A DNA stretch of 64,000 nt from Polyangia bacterium (lineage in GTDB: Bacteria; Myxococcota_A; Polyangia; Nannocystales; Nannocystaceae), in assembly GCA_030429545.1 (NCBI GenBank), contig JAUIFF010000002.1:719952-783951 (forward strand), given 5' to 3'. Below, piece by piece: positions 45,549 to 53,200 of the stretch (within the stretch, counting starts at the first letter, position 1; each line of letters begins with the position of its first letter). Position numbers and translations under genes: made by a program. The notes beneath the pieces were generated by a model. That model did no database searches. It had not been told where the DNA came from and was given only the letters and a program-made list of their open reading frames with translations.

Positions 45549-46130
45549 ATGATGGCCCGTGTTCTCAAATTAACAGCCGACTCGGCCCCCGCAGCCGAGC
45601 GGTCTGATGTGCAGTTTGAGACCCTCTACCGCCGCGAGTTCGCATTTGTTTGGCGCAGTGTCCGGGCGCTCGGTGTCGCCCAAAGTGCCGCCGAAGACGT
45701 GGTCCAGGAGGTGTTTGTTGTGGTCCATCGCCGGCTCGCCGACTACGACCCAAACCAGGGAACCCTGCGCGGGTGGGTTTATGGGATCGCTCGCCTCGCG
45801 GCGTTGCGCCACCATCGAACCACGCGACGCAAAGATCCAAACCGCCTGAGCCCACCGGTCGCACAAGCGGCCGAGCAGCCAGACGATGTACTTGCACGTA
45901 ACCAGGCGGCCGTGCTCGTGCAGGCATTTGTCGACAAACTCGACGGGCGTCGCCGCGAAGTGTTTGTCCTACACGACATCGAGGGGGTGCCGGCACCCCA
46001 GATCGCCACCATGCTCGGCCTCAAACTCGGAACGGTTTACTCGCGGCTTCGCCGGGCACGCGAGAAGTTTCAAAAATATGTGCATCGGCAACAGGCTCGG
46101 GATGCCAGAGGATTGCGACGCCATGGATAA
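45549..46130 (+). CDS. ECF-type RNA polymerase sigma factor
   Basis: The 193-residue protein has sigma region 2 (FETLYRREFAFVWRSV, DVVQEVFVVVHRRLADYD, GTLRGWVYGIAR) and region 4 (VFVLHDIEGVPAPQIATML, LGTVYSRLRRAREKF), with no region 3, as expected for an ECF sigma factor. It would direct transcription of an envelope or stress regulon. Its stop TAA overlaps the ATG of the next gene by 8 bp, so the membrane protein that follows is a natural candidate for its anti-sigma partner. Promoter targets are unknown. Confidence 0.9.
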   Translation: MMARVLKLTADSAPAAERSDVQFETLYRREFAFVWRSVRALGVAQSAAEDVVQEVFVVVHRRLADYDPNQGTLRGWVYGIARLAALRHHRTTRRKDPNRLSPPVAQAAEQPDDVLARNQAAVLVQAFVDKLDGRRREVFVLHDIEGVPAPQIATMLGLKLGTVYSRLRRAREKFQKYVHRQQARDARGLRRHG

Positions 46131-46854
46131 GCTCGACCCAAAAGCCCTTGAACTACTCGCGGCCTACCGCAGCTCGTTGGATCCGCCGGCCGATGCCCAG
46201 GCCCGGGTGTGGGATGGTGTTGGCGAGACGATCGAGCACGAGTCGCGCGCCCGCAGACGGTTGCAACAAGTTGGTTGGGTGGTGGCGCTCGCGGCTGTGT
46301 GTGCCGGGCTATGGGTGTTTCGCAGCCATCTTATTGTCGATACCGCCAGCTCAAACGAACGCGCGCATCAGGCCGTGTATGCCCGGCAAGGGCCCAAAAG
46401 TCGTGCGCACCTGGCCGTACCGACACCCTCCCAACAGCGCACGCCGGTCGTCGAGTCGACCGCGGTCGAAACCCCACAGCCTGCCGCCGAGCCCGAGTTG
46501 GCGAAACAACCCGAGGTTGAGCAGCCGCAAAAACAGGTCCGCAAGCCGCGGGCCAAGGTGCAGCCACAGGGCGCGGGGTCGATCGCCGAAGAGCTACAAC
46601 TTGTCCAGCGGGCCGAGCAAAAATTGCACAAGCAACAATATCGCGCAGCGCTTGGGCTGCTCGAGCAACACCAGCGGCAATTCGGCGAACGTGGCCAGCT
46701 CCAGCCCGAGGCGACCGCCTCGCGGGTGACAGCACTTTGTAGCCTCGGTCGCCGGGCACAGGGGAAAAAGCTTCAACAGTCGTTTCTCACCCGCTGGCCC
46801 ACATCACCACTGCGCGCCCGGGTGTTGGCGGCCTGCGAGGACCCGAGCGAGTAG
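46123..46854 (+). CDS. Single-pass membrane protein with C-terminal TPR-like helices, possible anti-sigma
   Basis: The start ATG 46123 lies inside the end of the sigma gene. A cytosolic N-terminal of about 50 residues (MDKLDPKALELLAAYRSSLD) is followed by the membrane segment VGWVVALAAVCAGLWVF, then a Pro/Glu/Gln-rich linker. The C-terminal 100 residues (EELQLVQRAEQKLHKQQY, AALGLLEQHQRQF, ASRVTALCSLGRRAQG) look like two TPR-type helix pairs. The position and topology fit a membrane-bound anti-sigma factor, but no zinc-binding ZAS motif (H-x3-C-x2-C) is present, so the assignment is inferred from gene order. Confidence 0.55.
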   Translation: MDKLDPKALELLAAYRSSLDPPADAQARVWDGVGETIEHESRARRRLQQVGWVVALAAVCAGLWVFRSHLIVDTASSNERAHQAVYARQGPKSRAHLAVPTPSQQRTPVVESTAVETPQPAAEPELAKQPEVEQPQKQVRKPRAKVQPQGAGSIAEELQLVQRAEQKLHKQQYRAALGLLEQHQRQFGERGQLQPEATASRVTALCSLGRRAQGKKLQQSFLTRWPTSPLRARVLAACEDPSE

Positions 46855-46926
46855 CTGCAAAAAACTCCAATTTTTTTGACCACATTCATTGTTTACCGGG
46901 CAACCACCCATAACTGAGGAACTTTC

Positions 46927-47805
46927 ATGAACCGCACAGTCAAATCTACAAACCTGTTTTCTACCCTGCTTGGTGCCGCGTTGCTGCTACCGCTTTCGAT
47001 CTTCGCCTGCGATGGCGAGGTTGGGAATGCGACCGATGAGGCCACCTCCAACGATACCCAAGGCGAGAGTTCAACAACCATGGGCACCGGGGACCCCACG
47101 GGGGCAACCACAGGCGACCCGGTGACGACGACCGGTGGCAACAACTGCAACGACCCCAACATCGAGTGTATGTGCAATGATGATGCGGATTGCCCGGAGG
47201 GGCAGCAGTGCACACAGGATGGGGTTTGTATCGATGAGGAAACCACCAGTACAACCGGCGACCCGATGACCTCCACCGGAGAGACCACCGGTAACGACGA
47301 CTGCGCCAGCGATGAAGACTGTGCACCCGGACAGGTGTGTATCGACGGCCTGTGCTCCGGGGACAGTGGCGAAACAACCTCGACCACGGGCGACCCGATG
47401 ACCACCAGCGAGTCTGACTCGGGTGGATGCGAAGATCCCAACATCCCGTGTTGCAACAGCGATAGCGACTGTGCTCCGGGACAGGTTTGCCTCGACGGTA
47501 TTTGCGACGGTGGTGGTGAAACGAGCACAACCGGTGACCCGGGTGTCTGTGGCAACGGGCTCGTCGAGCCCGGCGAGGAGTGCGACGACGGGAACGATAA
47601 CCCCAACGACAGCTGTAGCAACGAGTGTACGCTCAACGACGGCTGCAACGACCCGAACGATCCAAACTGCTGCATCGACGACTCAGACTGCCCTGAGGGA
47701 CAGTTCTGTACCCCAAATGGTGTGTGTACACCCAATAACTTGGAGTGTGCCGGCAACAACGACTGCCCGCCAGGAACCATGTGTATCAACGGGCAGTGTC
47801 AATAG
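46927..47805 (+). CDS. Cys-rich lipoprotein with DUF4215-type repeat
   Basis: The signal ends LLLPLSIFAC (lipobox) in this 292-residue product. Thr-rich spacers (TTGDPMTS) alternate with Cys-rich modules: CMCNDDADCPEGQQC, CASDEDCAPGQVC and CCNSDSDCAPGQVC. A DUF4215-like CGNGLVEPGEECDDGNDN is followed by NCCIDDSDCPEGQFC. The modules resemble one another closely, indicating internal duplication. It is likely a surface lipoprotein with no enzymatic part. A strong terminator follows. Confidence 0.8.
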   Translation: MNRTVKSTNLFSTLLGAALLLPLSIFACDGEVGNATDEATSNDTQGESSTTMGTGDPTGATTGDPVTTTGGNNCNDPNIECMCNDDADCPEGQQCTQDGVCIDEETTSTTGDPMTSTGETTGNDDCASDEDCAPGQVCIDGLCSGDSGETTSTTGDPMTTSESDSGGCEDPNIPCCNSDSDCAPGQVCLDGICDGGGETSTTGDPGVCGNGLVEPGEECDDGNDNPNDSCSNECTLNDGCNDPNDPNCCIDDSDCPEGQFCTPNGVCTPNNLECAGNNDCPPGTMCINGQCQ

Positions 47806-47852
47806 CTCCATCCATAGTCCGCGGCCTGACGACGTTGGGCCGCTGACTTGAA

Positions 47853-47880
47853 GCCGCGGGAATCCGCGGCAATATTTTTG
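47853..47880 (+). terminator. Rho-independent terminator of the Cys-rich lipoprotein gene
   Basis: GCCGCGG and CCGCGGC pair perfectly around GAAT, followed by AATATTTTTG. A weaker GCGGCC/GGCCGC hairpin lies just upstream. Confidence 0.8.
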
Positions 47881-48028
47881 TATAGTCATCAATGTCCGTG
47901 GGCTGTCGGGTAGGCCACGAGCATGCGTGAGGCGATGTGAGCTGACGCAGGTGCCTGGTCGGTTTTTCGAGCACAGCCGCCGAGGGACCAGCCTTTGCAG
48001 ACGATTGTGACTCCGGTATCATGGACCA

Positions 48029-49435
48029 GTGAAGACTCGGCTCCTGAAACCTCTGTGTACGATGTTCCTTTGTGTTTCTTGGGGAGTTGGGTGTGCACCG
48101 AACGAAGCCTCGACTTCCCAGGGCTCGTCCACTGGCGACAGTGACAGCGATAGCGAAGGTGAAACCGGCGAAAGTGAAACCGGGGTCGACCCGAACGCGC
48201 CGACCTACTACGGCGACGTGTTGCCGATCTTCGCCAATGCCTGCGAGAACTGCCACGACGACGGTGGGATCGCGCCATTTGTCACCAATCGCTACGAAGA
48301 TGTGGTCCCCTGGGGGACGGCGATCACGGCTGCAGTCGAGGCCCGCACGATGCCGCCGTTTTTGGTCGACAACTCCGGTGCATGTTCAACGTTTTCGCAT
48401 GCGCGATGGTTGACCGACGACGAGATCTCCACGATCGCGGCCTGGGTCGCGGCCGATATGCCCGAGGGTGAAAAACCAGCGCAGTTGCCCGAGCCGCCCG
48501 CACCCGAGGTGCTCGAAGGCGAGACCATTGTCGAGGTTGCAACCCCGTCCTACACCCCGGTCGCCAAGGGCACTTCAGATGCCCTTTACGACGACTACCG
48601 CTGCTTTCCGATTGTCGTCGGGGAGGATACGACCCAGTTTTTGCAGGGCTTTGAAGTCGTGCCCGGCAACGACGCGATCGTCCATCATGTCGTCGGATTT
48701 AAGGTCGATCCCGAGCGAACCGTGGTTGGCAACATCACCAACGCCGGGATCATGGAGTTGCTCGACGGTCAGGACGAGGAGCCTGGTTGGGAGTGCTTTG
48801 GGGCAGCCGGCGAGAATGTCTTGGTCGACGGCGTCCCACTGACCTGGGCACCTGGCGTTTCGGCCATCAACTACCCCGAGGGCACGGGCATTCGGTTTGA
48901 GCCCGGCGACGTTTTGGTGTTGCAGATGCACTACTACCTCGCCAACGCCGGTGGCGATGATTCGACAGCCGTGCGCCTCAGCATGGCCGACCAGGTCGAG
49001 CGCGAGGGGGCCCTGGGCCTGTTCGACCAGTTTTTGTTCTCTGGGTTTTCCGGCGGAGGCGTCGAGCTAGAGCCCGGTAAGCCCTCGGTCATCTACGGCT
49101 GGGATGCGGCCCTGAGCTCGTTTGTCGGCGACTTGGGTGGCGCGAGTGAGTTTGAGGTGCTGGGGATCTTGCCGCACATGCACAGGCTCGGGCAGCGGAT
49201 GCAGGTCGACTTTCAAATCGACGGCGAACAATCGTGCGGCGCGTATATCAACAACTGGGACTTTGATTGGCAGCAGGTGTTCTTCTACGAACAACCGCCC
49301 GTGCTCAAACCGAGCGATCGCATCAAAGTCACCTGTGAGTGGAACACCGAAGGTGTGCAAAACCCGGTGACACCCGGCTTTGGTAGCGAAAACGAGATGT
49401 GCCTCATTGGTGTCTATGTCGCACCAAAGTTGTAA
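48029..49435 (+). CDS. Lipoprotein with cytochrome c site and copper type II monooxygenase-like domain
   Basis: The GTG start gives 468 residues with a signal ending VSWGVGC (lipobox, Cys22). A short acidic stalk precedes a haem site ACENCH (Cys72, Cys75, His76). The large C-terminal region has VHHVVGF (His pair), LQMHYY, ILPHMHRLG (H-x-H) and SENEMCLIG (Met), the His3 and His2Met copper ligands of the peptidylglycine/dopamine monooxygenase fold. Related bacterial proteins couple a cytochrome to such a domain. Oxidation of an extracellular substrate is plausible; the substrate is unknown. The next gene starts 4 bp later. Confidence 0.8.
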   Translation: MKTRLLKPLCTMFLCVSWGVGCAPNEASTSQGSSTGDSDSDSEGETGESETGVDPNAPTYYGDVLPIFANACENCHDDGGIAPFVTNRYEDVVPWGTAITAAVEARTMPPFLVDNSGACSTFSHARWLTDDEISTIAAWVAADMPEGEKPAQLPEPPAPEVLEGETIVEVATPSYTPVAKGTSDALYDDYRCFPIVVGEDTTQFLQGFEVVPGNDAIVHHVVGFKVDPERTVVGNITNAGIMELLDGQDEEPGWECFGAAGENVLVDGVPLTWAPGVSAINYPEGTGIRFEPGDVLVLQMHYYLANAGGDDSTAVRLSMADQVEREGALGLFDQFLFSGFSGGGVELEPGKPSVIYGWDAALSSFVGDLGGASEFEVLGILPHMHRLGQRMQVDFQIDGEQSCGAYINNWDFDWQQVFFYEQPPVLKPSDRIKVTCEWNTEGVQNPVTPGFGSENEMCLIGVYVAPKL

Positions 49436-49439
49436 GCGC

Positions 49440-50003
49440 ATGTTGTTTGGCGGGCGCCTAGCTGGCGTGGCGGTCACCGCTTGGACGCTCGCCTGTGCGC
49501 CGGAGGGGTCGCAAGCAAGCAGCGAAGGCGAGCCGGCACGCGAGCGCGAGGTGTTGGCCGAACCCGAGCGTTGGCAGCAATCCGGCGAAGACGGCCCGTT
49601 TGCTGGGCATCGCCCGGACGAGGTCTCGTGCCCTCCACAGGGAGCGCTACTCGAGGCCGGTGCCTACGAAGTTCAAACGGACGCCTGCAACTACCTCTCG
49701 GCGACCCAGACGACCCTCGTGGAGATCCGCGCCGGCGATACCCTGGTGGTCGACTGGGCCCATAGCGACCTGGTGAGCCCGCAACCGGCGGTGGCCCACC
49801 TAGGCATCGGGATTGGCGGGGAGGTTGTGTGGCAAACCGAAATTGGCCTGCAGCCCCCACCCAACGCGATCGCAGCAGCGGCCCAGCGAACCGAGGTCGT
49901 GCTCGAATTCGATGCTCCGGTTGGGACAAATATGTACATGCACCTTCATAATCACGGTGCGAACTCCTGGCGGTTTTTTACGTTCGAGCTGATCCCCGGG
50001 TAG
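49440..50003 (+). CDS. Small lipoprotein, likely partner of the copper protein
   Basis: ATG 49440 gives a signal ending AWTLAC (lipobox); ATG 49416 would overlap the previous gene by 20 nt. The 187-residue mature protein has a Glu/Arg/Ala linker and then a beta-sandwich-like domain of about 120 residues with DTLVVDWAHSDLVSP, GEVVWQTEI and NMYMHLHNHGANSWRFF, whose H-x-H-x-H cluster could bind copper. I do not recognise the family. The tight spacing argues for cotranscription with the copper monooxygenase-like gene. Confidence 0.6.
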   Translation: MLFGGRLAGVAVTAWTLACAPEGSQASSEGEPAREREVLAEPERWQQSGEDGPFAGHRPDEVSCPPQGALLEAGAYEVQTDACNYLSATQTTLVEIRAGDTLVVDWAHSDLVSPQPAVAHLGIGIGGEVVWQTEIGLQPPPNAIAAAAQRTEVVLEFDAPVGTNMYMHLHNHGANSWRFFTFELIPG

Positions 50004-50204
50004 GATTTCACCATCCACATCCCAACTGCACCACCCGGGTAGGACATCGCGTTTGTCGCCTTGGCGCGTAAGCGAGTCGGTTTGGAGCGGTCTTCGTCGC
50101 GATGTTGCGTATCCACGCGCGGCAGTTTCCGAACGTTGCGATAGCCGAGGTGCCCACATATGATTGAGAGGTCTTTTAGACATGTTCATCGATTCACCTG
50201 AACG

Positions 50205-53200
50205 ATGAGCCCTCGGGTGTCTATGCATTTTCGTCTGGTCGAGAAATCGGGCACGACCTGTTCGTTTGAGCTAGTCGATGATCAAAGCGGGAAGGTTGTC
50301 CTTGTCGGACTCCCTCAACCTTCGCGCGAGGCCTGTGTTGCCCTGATCAAGCAGCTCACAACGCAGGTCCAGGGCAGCGTCAAGCCCGGGCTCGAAGCTG
50401 CTGGTATGCAGGTACGGCTTGTTGTGCAGTCGGACGCGGGCGAGCGCCTCGCACGGGGGCCAAAACCGCAGGGTAGGGAGGAAGCCACGGCCCAGTACGC
50501 TCGGCTGCGCCAGTGGCTCACGACATCGCAGCCGCTGATTCGAGCTCCGAGCAAAAAGAAGTCGCGCAGGTCAAGAACCCGCGACAAGGTGCCCGAAGAC
50601 GCGGTCCGCTACGACTTGACGACCCCGACGACGACCCATCGTCGCGGTGTCGAAGAGCTACGCCGGGCCGACGACAACCTCTTTGCCTACCACTTCAACG
50701 ACGATCGCGGCGAGCCGCTGTTGTACTCGCGCGGGTTTGCGTCGGCCTACAGCCGCACCAAACAGATCGCCAGCATGCTGCAGGCGGCCAAGGACATCAA
50801 CCGCTACGTCAAAAGCGATGAACAGGGCCGACCGTACTTCATATTGTTGGCAAAAAACGGGCGGGAGATCGCCCGCAGTCGGTGGTTTGACTCGCCGCGC
50901 AAACGCGACGCCGCGATCCGCTGGCTTGTTGGTGCTGCCCCACACGAGGCGCGTCGATACCCGGTCAAGGGAAAAAAACGCAAATCAGCGGCCAAGAAGA
51001 TTGAATGTACACGGGCGTCGGTGTCGGGCATTCCCGGGTTTGAGGGCATCAAGGAGGGCAAGAAACACTACTTTCACCTCAACGATGCCGACGGCCACGC
51101 ATTGTTGTATAGCCACGGGTATCGCAGTGCGAGTGCCCGCGACACCGGTGTGCGCTCGTTGTTGCGGGCAGCTCTCGTCGCTAGTTGCTACCGCGTCGAG
51201 CGCGAAGGGGCGGCCTGGTATTTTGTTGTCAAAGCCAGCAATGGGCGGCTGTTGGCCCAAAGTCGTAACTTTGGCAGCGAAGGTGAGGCCCGGGCGAGCG
51301 CGCGGTGGTGCCAGCTGACGGTTGTCAACTTCGGCAAGCTGTTTGGCGTCAACCGCCTCGACTCGATTTGTCTCGAGATTCCGGTTGAACTACCAGCGGT
51401 ACCAACAACCGAAATTGTCGACAAAAAACCCGTGGCTCGGCAGCCAATGAGGCCCGTGGCCAAACCGAAGGAGAAGCCACAGGGTTCTGACCTCCCGTCG
51501 ACTACAGACGCGCAGTCTCCAGACGATGATGTTGATGTAGATACAGAAAAATCGCTGGCACCCCCAGTCGACCAGGCCGATGAAGGCGGCGTCGAGACAA
51601 CGCCCGAGGATGTGGGGCTTGCCACGAGTCATACAGAAGCTGTCGACGGTGATTTGAAACCGTCGTCGACCGGGGGTGGCACGCTCGCCAACGCCGATGG
51701 GGTGCACGCCGGGGAGCCGGGTGTAAAAGCCGACCCTTCGCTTCAAACCGAGGGTGTTGAAGTGTTCGAGGCTGCGGACGATGGCGGCGGCGAGTCCAAA
51801 CTGCTGCAGGCCGACCGTGGGTCAACCGAGTCGGTTGGAGGCGAGCAGCCTGGTACACGAGCGGACGAAGCGGATAGGCAAGGTGGCGTTGAATCTGCGA
51901 CAGCTGGCGGCCTAACAAGTGCGGCGGGCGGAGAACCTGAGGCTTCGCCAGCGGTTGCCGCACAGGTCGAAGCGGTAGCAAGGGCGGTTGAATCTGCGAA
52001 GGCGGCCGAACCTGCAACGGAGACCGAGACAGCAACGGAGGCCGAAACAGCGACGGAGGTCGAGACAGCGACGGAGGTCGAGACAGCGACGGAGGCCGAG
52101 GTAGCGACCGAGGTCGAGATTTCGACGGAGGCCGAGATTTCGACGGAGGCAGAAACAAGGCCCGGTTCGGAACAAAGCGGGTTGACCGAGGTCGGCAATT
52201 TGCAAGTACAACAGTCTGGTCCCGAGCATGCGGAACAAGCCACGGGGTGGTCGATCGCGTGGCGCCAGACCGAGCCAGCTCCGTCCGAACCTTCGGCCAA
52301 CGACGCCGGGCAAACACTCGAGTCAACACCACCGGCAACTGTCGACGACGTGCCGGCAAAAATTCCGCGACCGGGTTCGGGAAAGTGGATCCTCAAGGGC
52401 TTGAGCCTGGGCACGCTGTCGCTTTCGGAGGTTGCACGCGAGATATCGCGGGGCGCTCGGGACGAGGATTCCGCAGCCGAGGATCGTGAAATCCTCGCCA
52501 ATATCGGGCCCGCAGCCGAAGACCCGGGTGTACCCTCGAACACCAAAGAATTTGCTGATGCAATGAGTACAGACGGGTCCACAGGTGCGGCGACGACGTC
52601 TGAGTTCACCGACGATGTCACGCCAGACACGGGCGATGCCCCGTGGTCCGCATCGCAGGGAACCTGGGACCCGCCGCTCCCACCTGGGCTCGATGACGAA
52701 CCGGCGGGTTTTGGCAGTGATATCCAGGAGGGTGTCGATGTAGACGGTGTTGACGAGCGCGAGCGGGAGTCGACGGCAGGTGAAGACCGGGGCGAGCAGG
52801 ATGCCGGCTCGGACGAATCTCTCGTCGACTGCGAGGAGAGTCCCGATGCAGATGGGGCGCTCGACCAACCCGAGCTAGAGCCTTCGCCGATTGAGCACGC
52901 CGACGATGATGTGAGTACGAGCGCGCTCGCGGAGGACGGCCATTCGAGGGCTGGAGACCAAACCGAGGGCAAGGCCGAGCACTCAGGTCCGTTGCGTGTA
53001 CATGATAATTTCCTGGCCGATGCGGAGACGGAGACAACTCCCGCGCAACCGCAGGCTGCGACAGAGGTATCGGAGTCGGGCGGCGAGGAGCTTACAAGCG
53101 ACAGTGCAGCCGACGCAGCCGACGGGTGGATCGAGCCGCCGCCCGAGCCACAGGAAAGCGTCGAGCAAGGACGAATACAGGAGGAGAAGCCCCCGTCGCC

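Noticed and set aside
46123..46854. Zinc-binding anti-sigma (ZAS) assignment
   Set aside because: No H-x3-C-x2-C motif is present; only position and topology support an anti-sigma role.
51743..52972. 409-codon minus-strand open frame in the giant protein gene
   Set aside because: It mirrors the repetitive Glu/Thr/Ser coding region and is Ser/Ala/Val low complexity.
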